DNA of 64,000 nucleotides from Rhyacophila brunnea. Its lineage: Eukaryota; Arthropoda; Insecta; Trichoptera; Rhyacophilidae. The translations under genes were made by a program, and so were the position numbers. The stretch is taken from contig JAGYXB010002069.1 of assembly GCA_022495005.1 (NCBI GenBank), positions 2,604,001 through 2,668,000 of the forward strand. Reading direction: 5' to 3'. Under the pieces are notes generated by a model. It had not been told where the DNA came from and did not search any database. It worked only from the letters and a program-made list of their open reading frames with translations. Shown piece by piece: positions 12,201 through 27,200 of this stretch (the stretch's first letter is position 1; every line of letters starts with the position of its first letter).

Positions 12201-15200
12201 TGGTTGCTTACGTACATAATATTATGTATTTAATTATAATATCTTACAATATAATACTATTGTAAAATGAAGTTTTCAGGTTAAATATTATGTCCGACAT
12301 CTTAGCGTCAATAAATCAACTAGGTACACGAGTCTACCTACTAAAAAATCATTCTTAAAATTGTCAATTATTTTAACAGGCAGACAGATTAGCTGCTGGT
12401 CTTCTGGAAAGCGGTCTCCAGCCAGGAGACAGAATTGGGATTTGCTCTCCCAATTCCTTGAGATGGGTCATCACCGCGATGGCAGCTGCGAGAGCTGGAT
12501 TGATAACGGTAAATGTCCCTAATTTATATGTGTTGGGTCTCTACTGTGGTATTCGATGTGTGGGTTGAGGATGATGATAATGAAGTCTACGATGTAGCAG
12601 GGTGAGATTTATTAGCAGCGTATCGGTACAATAGTATATTATACAATGATAGTACATATATAATCTACTGAGATAGTTACGAGCTAGGTACTTGGATTCG
12701 AGTGACATTTAGATAAATTATTCTTCGTTATTTATACAATAAAAGGTAACACATTAACATTAAATTCTGGTACATAATCATATTGGACTAACTATAGAGT
12801 CAACGTTTTAAATCGAGTAGCGAAATGAAATATTATTTGTTATTACAGTCGTAAGAAAATATGATACCATGAAAAATGATTATTCGGCTAATACACCGTA
12901 TTGATATAATGTGATGTGATATGATGTAATAATATACCGTATCTAATATTGCCAATCAACTTGCTGATCTAGCTAAGAGTTGTTTGCTGGAAATTGATTC
13001 GCTGGAAATATATTACTGCAGAGTAATTTGATACATTAAACAATAGATATCTGATCGCTATTATTCTGCAGCTACATATGAATATCTAAAATTTATTCTA
13101 ACAAATTTAAAGATAAAAATCACGACACTAATGACAGACAATACGTACCTACCTACGTCTTACTTTAAAATAATTCAATTTAAAATTTACCTGATACCAA
13201 AAATAAATTAATATAATAGTGGGTAGGTACTAAGGCTATATGATTGATTTGAATATTTTTTGAAATTATTTGTAACCATAGACTGATGAAAGAATTTATA
13301 TTTTATCATTTTATTACAACGTTTTTCTTATCTCGTATTCTTATTTGTCCAGTAGTTCTTTGTGTGGTACAAATCTTGCAATCGATTTTTAACTAACTTC
13401 CCGACTAGCTAGACATTTGAAACCTTTAGAATATATCAGAACACGATACCAATGCATTTTTTAAATACTTTTAGCCATCTTTAAGTAGAATTGAATTCAT
13501 TTTCATTTAATTCTGTTTTGTATGAAAAGTTATTTCAACACCATTATTGGTTGCTAGGGGTCTGGGGTCCTAGCAACTAAATCATTAATATATATGTGCA
13601 TTACTATGGAATGTCAAAATGACATTTCAGTATTATTTCTATCAAGTACAATTTTTTTTAATCGTTTAAGCTAGTCAAGTCAAGTTTATATGATTCAACA
13701 GAAAATTTAAAAACGTTGTACATAAAAAGTTCTTTTTATCTTGTAATTGTTTGTTGTTAGTCATGTTTAGTTTGTTTTTGTTTAGTTGTGGATTAAAGCG
13801 GACGAAACCGGTCTTCAGTGTTATTATGAAATAATAGTACCTACTACTACGTAATATTGTGTTTTATTTTAATTAATACAATGTTACATAACACCATTAA
13901 ACTGATAAATGGATGAATAATTAAGTAATATTGAAATTTAACGTTTTGTGATTCACCTTTGTATTCTCAGGTTGCAATCAACCCCGCTTACCAGGCCAAA
14001 GAGTTGGAGTACTGCGTGAAAAGGGTGCACGTCCGAGCGCTGGCTGTGCCATCAAGTTTCAAGAATCAGAATTACTACGGAATGTTAAGGGTAATCGCTC
14101 CAGAACTGGGAAGCTGTAACCCTGGTGACCTCGTCAGCCAACGGCTTCCAAGCGTCAAGACTATCTTCATGTTAGACGACAAGAAAATGGAGTAAGTGGA
14201 TTAAACATTGCGATATAATATATTGCATAATCGTCACGAATTTAAATTCTGCCACTGCTCCACCGTGGATGCAACCATTCATGTATCGATAAAATCAATG
14301 AAACCCTTTTTTGTGACAATATTAAATTTTTGTAAAAACTAACTAGCGTGCCTGATTATGTCCAACACAAAGTTTGGCTTCCAAAACTCAGTGGTGCTAT
14401 TTGATATAAAATTGTTAGATACTCTTGCATAAATATTCTTCTTCATCTCTTCTTCCACCCTGTCACGTCCTAACATTGGAGCATAGGGCAAGCACAAGTT
14501 GGCGCCACTTCCCTCGGTCCATCGCCAACTCCTGCGCCTCCCGCCATGTCAGACCTGCATCACGTAGGTCGATTTTGTAGCACCGCTGCAGGGTGAGTGA
14601 GGGCACGGAACCCTTGAGGCTGTGCCACAACGGTACGAAGTGCCGCACTCTTTGGCGGCATCCAGAATACGTGTCCCACCCACGTAAATCGTCTCTTCAT
14701 GATAACTTCAATCACCGAAGGCTGTTGTGTCTGCTCACGAACTCGGGTGTTTGTAACGCGGTCGTACCAATGTACCCCTAAGATTCTGCGGAGACATCGA
14801 TTCTCAAAGCTCAAAAGCCGAGACTCTTGAAGCTTAGTAAGATGCCATGTCTCACAGCCATACAGGAGCACAGGTAGCACGCACGCGTTAAACAAACGAC
14901 ATTTGGTCCTCACAGAATACAGCCTTGACCTCCATGCGACTCCAAGTTGGTTGAACGTGGGTAAATATTAGACATTTTAAAATATGGTTTATTTCAAAAG
15001 CTTCATATTTATTTTATTTTTTTACTATGTAGAATCTGCATAAACTATTTGGATAAAGGTTGGACGATGCACTTTTTTTCTTAAAATATATTATGAGAAC
15101 TAATTCATTATGTTTGTAAACCTCAGAAAACAATATATTAATACAGAATAAGGTACAGATTTCTTTTCTTGATTAGAAAAGAGTATTATGGCATACATTG

Positions 15201-18200
15201 CATATATTGGCCAGTGCGCCATAATACGTCATGATAAAATACATGACATAATTATAAACAATAATAATAATAATAAATAGTCATGAAATGAATAAAAAGA
15301 CTTAATTATTACTAATAACCAGGGACCGAAATGGACCGTAGCGCACCGGAGCGCCGTTCCGGTTCGTGAAATCGGTAAAATTATCGCTCCGTCTCGTGGA
15401 AAAAAATATTTGTCCATCTGAATTAGATAGGCCCTATTACAAAAAACACATTTATTTTTATAAAATACGCATAAAATTTGATAACTATGTTAATATCTTC
15501 AGAAAATTGAGAGCGTTTTCTTTTAAAGTTTTCCATTTCGAGCGCTGCTAATAACAATCAATATAAAACACGAAATAAGAAAAGAGTCAGAGTAAGAGAG
15601 AGTTTATATATAAATATAAAAATAAAATACTAAAAACAATTGTAAATTTCAACTATTTAACATGTCCACAAACATTATAGTTATAACAATTACAAGATAA
15701 AAAAACTTTTTATATACAACGTTTTTAAATTTTCTGTTGAATCATATAAACTTGACATGACTAGCTTAAACGATCAAAAAAAATGTAGTTGATAGAAATA
15801 CTGAATAATGAAATGTCATTTCATATTGATTTCCATAGTAACGCATGTATATATTATTTAATACTTTAGTTGCTAGGACCCCCTAGCAACCAATAATGGT
15901 ATCGAAATAACTTTTCATACAAAACAGAATTAACTAAAAATGAATTCAAGATGGTTAAAAGTATTAAAAAAATGCATTGGCATCGTGTTCTGATATATTC
16001 TAAAAGTTTCAAATGTCTAGCTAGTCGGGAAGTTACTTAAAAATCGGTTGCAAGATTTGTACCGGACAAACAACCACCGGACAAATAAGAATACGACCTA
16101 AGAAAAACGTTTTAAAAAAAATCAATCTTTTCGGTGCAATCAAATAATTAATTAAAAGAAAATCTTACTAAATGTGTCACATAGTCTAACTAGGCCTCTA
16201 AGCTTTCTTTAGTTATCTACATCTTTGAAGTGTTATCTAATTAATGTAGACAATACGTGTATTAGGGTAGTAATGAATAATCACATTGTTTACTTAACCA
16301 CAATAATAATATATTTTGGGCAAAACATCCTGTTATAAATTTTTAGTACATAATATATTAAAATAATAATATAACATGCAAATTACTAAGAAATGTGATT
16401 TTACTTTTGGTAAACAATAATATTTACACACCTACCGAATGACAAATAGTTTATAAATTTAATAGTGTTATCAGTCTAGATGCATAAATACTTATGTGTA
16501 CATAGCCCTACGTGACTGTGTTATAAACAAACAAGGAAAACCTAGTGAGAAAATACTTAGAATTTTTGAAAAATGCAATAGTTTGTTATTAAAGTCCCTG
16601 TAGAGCAGGGGTGCTTAACGGCGCCGATGGGTCAGCTCATTTCCGACTGAAGAGGATAGCCGATACATTTCACGACTGGTCTTACCTTTCCGCCCCTCCC
16701 GTTCTCTATGAATGTCATTGTCTAAAGAGTGCTCAAACTGACGCGTCTGTCGTGTTCACTTGTCGGAGTATTCTTGTTTCAGATTTCTTTCAGATTATTT
16801 TAACGTATCTTGGAGACCTTGGAGTTCATCTGATCTAGTGGTTATGTGTTATTAATAATTGTAAGTGACGATCAACGTAAGTAAACTTCTTCTGTGTATA
16901 ATAATATCCTAATACACTAAGACGTTTGTCAATGTGACAGTCGATTCTAAACGACTATAACTAATAATTTATTTATACTCTTCAGTCATTATAGAATACC
17001 AAACTCTGCATGCAAGTTTTTTTTTATCACTAATTGGTATGGCAGTGGACCACTCGTTGCTTGTGCAAAAAGTTATGCTCAGGCTATATTAATCTAAAGA
17101 TGGCGGTGGTCAGCTCCAAAAGATTGCTGAAATTAAAAACAATGATTAATTAATTTAATTATTTAATTTCATTTGTCCAACGGCCAAATTATAAGAAAAC
17201 AATCTCTATTTACAATTATTCACCGTAGTTCCAAACCTTTGTAAATTCTGACGTAAGTCATATTATCTCATTTTCGTTTTAACTGCATATTATACTTAAA
17301 AAAATAATATCTAAACACTTAACTATTTTTTATTCAACGAACAATTTACAAGATTTAAGAATGTAACATTCTAATTATTGTATAAGTACATAATTTTGAA
17401 AACACTTCTAAGAAAATATATAACCAATAGAAAAAATCTTCTTTGAAAAAAATACGAGTGAATACATAAGCCGATCGCCAATAGTAACTCAATTTGGGAA
17501 GCGCTTTAGAGAGTATTAAGAGCCATTAGTTAAAATTTGTCACAATTAAGTATGATACCTATAGCATAGTCAATAGTGGTATTATGCAGGTTCGATTACT
17601 TCTAGGTGTCGTACCTATATATATTTGCAAAGAAGATTTTTTCTATTGTATATATTTTTTCTCAGAAGTGTTGTCAAAATTATGTATGATCTATAATACA
17701 CTTATACATACTTCATACAACTTTCATTTCAAACATTTTTGATTTTTCTTGTCATAAATATGGTCCTTGTCAAAATCAAGCTGGGAAAATAGGCTTTAGA
17801 GCAGTATTTTTGAGTTGGCGTCACATTTTATAACTATTTAAGATATCGCGACACACTTGAAATATTAACATATTATTATTTACACTTAATATAATTTGGA
17901 AAAAGATCGTAACTCACTGGTTGGGAAACACTGCGTTGGCGCAAGGCAAACACGATAGCTATTTTCAGTAAAAGCCACATTGGTAATCTTCTTGTTTATA
18001 CTGTGACTTTATGGATGTTAGGCTCCTTTCAATGTTGTCTTGATAGTGTCCCAGGGCAAAACTTTCGAGATCTTGGTTGTGTGCCATTCCTATTCTAATT
18101 TAATCTATGGTCAGGGTTTGGTGAGAAGAGACTATCTCGTTCGCCGTAAGGGGTTTGGGTCGGAATCCCGAAGGCCGGAATCCCGAAGGCCGAAATCCCG

Positions 18201-21200
18201 AATGCTGAAATCCCGAATGGCCGAAATCCCGAAAGCCTAAATCCCGAAAGCCGAAATCCCGAATACCGAAATCCCGAACGCTGAAATCCCGAATGGGCCG
18301 GAATCCCGAAAGCCGAAATCCCGAAAAATAAAAAATACAAACATCAATAATTGCAGAATCTCGAATTGCGCAATTTTTACAAGAGAGACAAAAGCCCATT
18401 TTTTCTCGAATTATAAAAAAAAGGAAAAATAAAAAATATAAACATCAATAATTGGAAAATGGGTTTTGCAGATTGCACAAGTTTTTGCAGGAGAGACAAT
18501 TTTGTATCTCTTGCAAAAATTGCGCAACTCAAGATTGCGCAATTATTTATGTTTGTATTTTTAATTTTTATATATTTCCACAAAAAATGGATTTTGTCTC
18601 TCTTGTAAAAATTGTGCAATTCGAGATTGCGCAATTATTGGTGTTTGTATTTTTTTATTTTTCGGGATTTCGGCCTTCGGGATTCCGGCCATTCGGGATT
18701 TCAGTGTTCGGGATTTTGGCTTTCGGGATTTCGGCTTTCGGGATTTAGGCTTTCGGGATTTTGACCATTCGGGATTTCGGCCATTCGGGATTTCAGCATT
18801 CGGGATTTCGGCCTTCGGGATTTCGTCCGGCACCCGCCGTAAGACGTCGCAAACATTTTGAAAGCTGATAAATTTTCCCTCGTAGTAAACAAGTTTCAAT
18901 GGCCGATCAGTATAACACTGAGAGTCGGACCGGACCGATTTGAAAAGCTCTTCCATTTCATCCGCCATATGATAACATTCCCAGATGATGTAATCAGCAT
19001 CTTGCAATTCGCAACATTAGAAAATTTCATTTGCTTCAGCGATTTTTCATAAATAAACCACAGAAGGCTCCATGAAGAAGAATAAAGCCCGTTTCAGACG
19101 GGACACCGGTGTCGCGCTCGATATAATATAGGAGGCCTTTGTATTCGAATAAAGGGGCCTTTGTACTATGTTTATGAACGCCCCAGAGCTAATGAGTCGA
19201 CGCATAATTTCGCGTTATAAATTAGAACACAAAACTGGCTGCGGTAATAAAAACTAATGTATCAGCGGCTTGAGAATGAAGCGGCCGACGGAAAAGTGTA
19301 CCGGACACGCGCTGACTCATTGGCTCTGGGGCGTTCATAAACATAATACAAGGGCCCCGTTTAGTAGCGGTAAATACCTAGCCCGTAGCTATAACTATGA
19401 ATATTAAAGCAAACATTAGATGATTTAGTCATAGAATGCCAAAAGGACAAAAGGAGAGGGACCAACCCGTTGAGAAGGCTGTTGAAAAGCCAAAAAAGCC
19501 AAAAAGACTCTCAGTCATGAGGTCCTGACGAAGAAATAATATTCCGTTCACTTAAATAAGTTGTTAATTAAGATTTCTTTTTTCAAACAATTATTCACAA
19601 AATTTAAGAATGTAACATTCTAATTATTGAACATAGATAATTTTGAAAACAAAAATATATTATAACCAATAGAAAAAATCTTTTTGAAAAAAGTAAGACG
19701 GGAATCGAACCTGCATCTCTCGGGTATCGTACCCACTATGCTAAAGGTACACTTAATTATGTCAAGTTCAAGTAAGTTACAACAAAAAATCTTGGAGTGA
19801 TCCGTGACGTCGGTTAGTAATTAAAGTAATACCTACTTTGATTTAGAATACAAAAGCCGATCGCCAATAGTAGCTCAATTTAGAAAGCGCTTCAAGGAGT
19901 ATTAAAAACCATTAGTTAAAACTGGTCGCAATTAAGTATGATGCCTTTAGCATAGTGGTATATGTGCTTTGGGCAAAAAGATTTTTTCTATTGGTTATAC
20001 TTAATATGTTTTCAAAATTATCTGGGTATGTTATAAATTGTATTTTTTTCGTTCCTGGAGGAGTGTCTGAACCCGACACCCCCCTTGTGTACGCGCTTGT
20101 ACACAATCAATAGTATAATGTACCTACCTATTTGATATGATGTGAATGGAAAAGCAATGTACGAATATTATTTATCAAAATAAATATTATCATATTATTT
20201 GTTTGTTCTCTGTTTTCAGAGGTGTTTCAACATACAATGAAATTCTCTCCAGAAGTAACTCGCAGACCGCTCAACAAATTGCTTCCAATCAACATTTGAT
20301 CTCACCGGAATCAGGATTTGTCATTCTCTACACTTCTGGGACGACAGGTAAATTGAAAAACTTCTTCCTCAAACTTTGAAATAAGTAGTCAAAAATTATT
20401 CGATAAGAATTGAAGGCGTCCCCGGAAAAGGGGTCTATATAATAAATACATCATGTCAAAAAATGATTTTATTTACTAAAACGGGTCTATATAGCATTGC
20501 TCACGATAATGGCATGTTTTATTATTTTAACTACCACACTTATTATTAGATATTAGCAACACTAAAATGCTCACCGTAGAAAAGGGGTCTAAGAACCTAT
20601 ATTATTATTTTATTATCCAAAATAAAAAATAAAAAATGTCAATGGTAAAGAGTGTTTTGATGAACATAATTATTATCACAGATATACTTCAAAGGTCCGC
20701 ATGATCGAATATAACGTTTTTTTCCTCTCCTGAACAATTTTGTTTTTGCATATAGACCCGTTTTCCGGGGACGCCTTTAATTTATGAAAACTTTTTATTT
20801 GTTTCCAGGACAACCTAAAGCTGCCTTATTATCACATTATGGATACGTCAACAACAGCTGGGAGGGTGGCTTGAGGAATGAACTATCTGAAAAAAACCAT
20901 ACTTTATGCTTACAGGTAAAGGTTTATCTACTATTATTCTGTAGTAGTCTAGTAGAGTTGCTTTATTTAATCATGGCTTTTACGATATCACTTTAGCGGT
21001 TGGCTCAAAAAAAATGTCACTTATTTTATCTACCTGTCGCATTTCGCGCTATATCCGTACTATAAAGCAGCGATTTCAAAACTGGGGAGGCGCGGACTGT
21101 TGCAAAGGGAGGCGCGAAAAGTTTAACACAATAATGTAGCCACAGATTTGCAGTTTGCATGTGCATAGTTTATAAAACGGCAGCTAGTTATAAACTACAC

Positions 21201-24200
21201 AAAAAACAGTCCTATAAAAGTTAGGCTGTTTGCAAACCTGTATGAAGATATGAAGACTAATTTTATTATACCTCATTTCCTCCAGCCGTTGCGGATCGAC
21301 CAGTTAAGTGAGATAAACATACACCACAAATTCGTTCTATTAGTTAAAAAAAAATCGCGGCGCTCTGGCGGTTGCAAAATATTAACATTTTAAAATATAT
21401 ATGGCTGTGTGATACAATTTGATGTGATTGTGCGGTGTGTGTGATTGATGATAATTCACATGTAGAATATTATTTAATAATTATTTGTAGTGTATTTCCT
21501 GACTAATAAAAATGGCGATATGCAAATAAAAACCTCTCTTCAATTTTGCTTGAATCGAACTGAAAAATAATATAATACTTTGTCAAGTAGAGCGATGAAA
21601 GTAGGTACTGCTACCATTCGTAACATCATATTTATGCGAAACGGAATTTTCTGCATTAGATGCAATGAAATCCATATATCGAGCCCGTTTAGTAGAAAAA
21701 AAGCACGTTGTGTAAAAATGTATTTAATGTAATAAAGGGAGGGGGGAGGGGTTAAGATTAGATTGTTTTAAAAGGGAGGCGTACAAACGTAAAGTTTGGA
21801 AACCACTGCATAAAGTATCTCAACACTTCAATGATTAATGCGGCAAATAGATAATCCGTTAGAGTTGACAAATCTTATTAGTAAGTAGCGTGAAGAACTC
21901 GTTGAACAAAGTTAATAATATAGTATGTATGTATGTACATATTATATTGTATAATAATAGTGACTTTTTAAAATTCATATTATTAGCTAGATACCTACAC
22001 CTCCAACGTATAAGGTCGAAACTGCAAAACGGTAACTTTTCAGTAGTACGATTTCAATAAATTTTAATGACACCACATCGCTGGAATCGTATTTTTTAAG
22101 TTACGCCGGTTTACTGTTTTTTTTTTTTTTGAAATCATCGTTTTATTATCTTTAAAATTATTTAATAAAGGCAAGAAGTCAAAATAGCAATATCATTGTC
22201 TGTTTCAGATTCCCTTATTCCATGCTTTCGGTTTACTAACGTCGATGGGTGTCATGCAACATGGAGCTACAATGGTCTTTCCATCTCCGCTTTATAATGT
22301 AGACAAAGCAATGGAGGCCATCATACATGAAAAGTGAGTGTAAATGAGTCTTAATAATATTGACGATATGTGTGTTTATTACAATATAAAAGTATATTAG
22401 TTTAAAGATAAATTTTAATGCGACTGGACACTATTATACTAAAATGTAGAAGCCGGTCAGCACGGTATACGTTCGCGGGGTTTAGAGGGGTTACATACAT
22501 AAATCTTAACCACAAATGGCGTTAATGGGCGTGCAGGCGTATTGGTACATATGAGCCTCCGCAGAGTGGAAACAGTATTTTTGAGATTAAGGGTTGTCAA
22601 TCATTTGCCTAAGGTACTTGTTTTGGGGTCACATATAAATTTTAGGTACATAAACACTTCTATGTATGCATTATTAAATAATAGATGACAGATAGCATTG
22701 AAACTGGATGACACGTTCTTCGCCCAGCATTTTACTGAGTTATAATTTGTACTAATTTTAAAAACATCTGTAACTGATATAGATGTGTTTTCCTTTCTTA
22801 ATTTTTTTCCAACCTTTTTTGAGTAAATTACTAACAAAACATTTCTTGTAATCCACATTGTGATGGTCCACATCATGACCCCCACATCCCGAAGCGGGCC
22901 CCCAGACCAAGATATTGGCAGGCCTCCCTACCTATCGCTAAGGTTAAAGGAAGTGTCAAATGGTATTATGGGTATAATCAATGGTATTCGGTGTATATAT
23001 AGCGATTTTTTATATTTTTTAATACATCTACTTACTTAAATTATGGAGTTGTCGAATATCATCAGAAAATAATCAAAAATTGATTCGCACGACCACATAT
23101 CTTAAATTTTAACACTCTTGTAGTTAAATAGCGTCGCGAGCGACTTGTTTTTACTGTTAGAGCAAATTTGTTACGTGTATTTCACTTATCTGGTCGACCC
23201 GCCTCACCGGACCCATCTTGAGTCCGGGCCCTCAGGCTAGAGCTCTGTAAGCCCCCCCCCGCCCTCTTGAGGGGGCCATCCACTTGAAACAGATGTAGAG
23301 CTGGTTGATAACTTATCATTCAATTTAGACTGAAGGTACCAAGTAGAAAAGTTCATGAACGTGTAGTAGAAGAGAGATAAGAACATATCGATGGTCGATG
23401 GTACAGTCTTTCTTGTTGATGGTTGCAGATGTACAGCTTTAACTGGGACACCGACAATGTACGTAGACCTGGTGACGAAGCAACGACGATCGAACGCTCC
23501 GGTGACTTCTGCAGAAGTTGCTATCACTGGAGGAGCACCATGTTCGGCGCAACTCTTCAATCAGATCAGAGATCATCTTGGAGTACATACATTTAAGGTA
23601 ACCTTGCCACTTGCTTTCCCTTCGATACCCACCACATTTCCACGCCCTTCAGGTATATGCAAATCAAACACGCTGTACACCTATCTACCTAACGTTTTTA
23701 TTTATCTTCCAATTCTTTTCAGTCGGTTTATGGAATGACAGAATCTTCAGTAGTATTTCAATCGCTTTGTGGAGAAGACATTTTCAAAGCCACCGAAACA
23801 GTTGGAAGTATTTTAGGACATGCTGAAGTTAAAGTAAGTCATATCCAATACCTACTTAAATGATTAATTTTGTATGTAGTTATTATGAGAGAATCCAAAA
23901 ACAAAATCATGACAATAAAGAGACATTTTTGGACTGAACGATAAAGTTGATCTTGAGGTGGCAAATCGCAGTATCATGTCTTGTATCATGAAACAAAAAG
24001 AAAATAGTAAGACTATTGTTTTCCATGAATGGCGAAGACGATAGATGTTTCCATTATGGATAAAATCAAAGTGAAAGGCCAGCTCTCTACAACGTGTCCG
24101 ATTCTGGGTCTACTTTCCAGTTAGTTTCGGATGTACCAAAAAGCGCCAATTTTAAATATGTATACCTATTCGTTGGGCCAGATGCATGAAGAGAAAATGC

Positions 24201-27200
24201 GTATTCGGTGAAAATGCCTATCTTTAGCGACCTCAGGGACGCATTACGGTATGAGTCTGGGGCGATTGCGTCAGTATCCGCGCCATCACACCTGTCGACT
24301 AGCAGAGCAACTCACGTTACCCTTATTGTGCAAGGCCATACAAATAATATAGAAACGTCTGCATATCTGACATTAAAATTACAAAAAATAAATGTATAAT
24401 CGGTATAACTTGATGCTTTTATTTACTATGCAACACAGGGTATTTTTTATTTTATATACCATGTAGAAACTTACCTACTAAATCTATTAAATATTATTGT
24501 TTTTAACATAAATAAAACTTTTTTACAAAATCGTCTACTTAGATAAAATTGCAGTTCATCCTTAACATATTGACTGCTGTCTAGATAATTGCTTTTTAAT
24601 TATCATATTTAAATAGCATGCTAATTATATCTCACCTTAATCGTACGCGCTGGGCGCGTCTTTAGCGTCCAATGTAATGTTAGTATTTCATAATTCAGGT
24701 ATTTCAAGATCAAAAATTGACATGTGAACCCAGAATTCAGAATTACAGGATTGCAGACCTAAATTTATTGAACCTTTGTATTAGACATATAATTAATCAT
24801 GATTATGTATTTAGATTGTTAATAGTGACGGCGATATAGTTCCAATGGGCACTCCGGGAGAGCTGATGGTTCGAAGCTATTCCAATATGGTCGGCTATTG
24901 GGGTGATCCTGAGAAGACGATGCATGTTTTAAACAAAGACAAGTGGCTTCATACAGGGTAAGGTCACCTTGTCTAAATTAATTACGTCACAATTTTGAAC
25001 CCCTCCCCCCCCCACCATCACCTTCGTTAAAATACAAATTGTGGAAAATTATCGATTTCTCTCGATGAATATTTTATCCTTAAAAAAAATGAATTTGTTT
25101 TGTGACTTTCATTATTCTATTTTCAAATATATAGTAATAATAATTATTGTATTAGGTCTTATATTGCACTCAACGTGTCTAAAAGGTTGCGTACATCTGC
25201 CCTATAGGGTATGCTCGCATGATGACCTACTTTGGCTACGATATCGTTTTACTGAGAAGGTTTTTATTTAGATTGGTATTACCACAAGACATCTAATTTT
25301 CTGCATCAGGCAAGTTGCTGGTTTTTGGTGGATTTTTTTTGCACACACCACTAAGTTCATACTGGAACCTTCTTTAGTAGGTAGTTTTTAATAGATCAAT
25401 CACAAAGGTTTCTTCTAGAAGAAGATTCAAAATCTTACCCTTATCTCTTAATATTAAAAAAAAATAATAATAATAAGTATTTATAGATCTATATCACGCA
25501 AAAAGAATTTGGACTATAAATAGAAAGAACTTTATAAATGTTATTTCTGTTATGACATTTGAAATTTTATATTGAAAATTAATGCATGAAGTCCACAAAT
25601 ATTATCATCGCTTAGTTGCCATTCCTATTTTCTAACACACACAATGGCTGCCATTTTTTTTATGTTCATCGTGATTACTTACTCGACTGTAGTATTATTA
25701 TTATATTATTAATAGTATTATTAGCTGGTTATCTACTCATTGTGACAGATTATATTTTTACACGTTCTACAAATTGGCAAATAAAATTTTCTGTGGTCAT
25801 AACAGTAGTGTGGTGAAGTTCTCAGCAATCCCGCATAGGGAATTCACGTGTAGTTGTCCTTGTCTGTCCTTCAATTTCATACATCCATCACTATAACAGA
25901 AGGTGCTTTTCAACGTCTTTGATACCACGCCATCTCAGATCTAAGAGTAGAAGTTTTTTTTAATAAATGGTAGGTATTTTTCTAAATTTTTAGATGGCGA
26001 CACAAGCAGCTTTAAATTTAAATAAAGTAGGCTCTCCTGATAAAGCCTTAAAACCACTTATAATTTATGAGTAATAATTAATTATACGATGGCCGAGTGG
26101 CTTAAGGCTATACCTTAGTTGAGGCATGGTCTAAAAAGATCGTGGCTAGGCGATGCGCAGATTGCGGGTCGCGGGTGCAAATGACGCATGCCGAACAAAA
26201 TATAATTTGTCATATAAATCGAACATGCGTCCAATAAATGTTCTATTTATTGTTCTATTAGTAACAATAATAATATATTCATTGACTTGTTTTCTTTTTC
26301 AAGTGAATGGGTAACGTTTTTAGTCATCTTTACACGATTTAAGAATTAATACCCCCGTCGCCATCACGAAACAAATTGACGTATTCACACCTTGACGTTC
26401 CCTCTCCGACTGCCAGCGAGTCCAAAATTTCGTCAGGCCTATAGTTGAAAATTATTTGCCGTTTCGTCGACTTATAATGTCGTGGGTCTCAGGTTCGAAT
26501 CCTGATTCTGGTAAATAGATATACATATTCTTTTTATATTTGTGTTTGGAGTCAGAATATGGACCTAATAGGTTGATCAAGTGGCTAAAATCCATTTCTC
26601 GTTAAAAAAAAAAACAATAATATCTGTTAATACAAACCCCCACTCCGTGGAGGCCCATATGTTCCTATTTGGATCGGACATGGTCAAACGAAGAAGAATT
26701 ATTATAATAAATGTGTAATTCTTCCGCAGGGATCAATTTATCTTGGAAGATGGTGGATATGGGAGGATATCTGGCCGCTTGAAAGATCTGATAATAAGAG
26801 GCGGTGAAAACATTTTCCCTAAAGAAATTGAAGACTTTTTAAATACTCATCCAGATGTCATAGAAACACAGGTATGTTATATTATTACTATTTATTTACA
26901 GCTTGTTTATGTAAAAGTCTCAGTAAAGGAATGTTCCAGATATAGATATATATAATCTGCAGCGATATGTATTCTTTCTTAGTAAGTATACTTTTTATTT
27001 CATAACTCAACTTGAGAGTGAACGTTATATTAAGTATCTAATTATACATCATCTAGGTCTGACACGATTTGAGTTACCCCATCTCCACCCGCCATGTATA
27101 TTATGCAGCCGCGGTTTGTGCATGGCCGCCTTCCATGACGCTATAAACGTGTCAGAATGAAAAGATTTCAGTGCCACACTTCCTTGATGCTGCACGGGAC

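Noticed and set aside
18150..18830. CRISPR-like repeat array
   Set aside because: Units are 15 bp in direct tandem without spacers, in two opposed arrays, in a eukaryotic intron; it is a minisatellite foldback.
18095..19007. Repetitive proteins (SGFRPSGFR or PKSRKPKSR repeats)
   Set aside because: They are translations of the 15-bp DNA repeat in several frames on both strands, with no start context or splice support.
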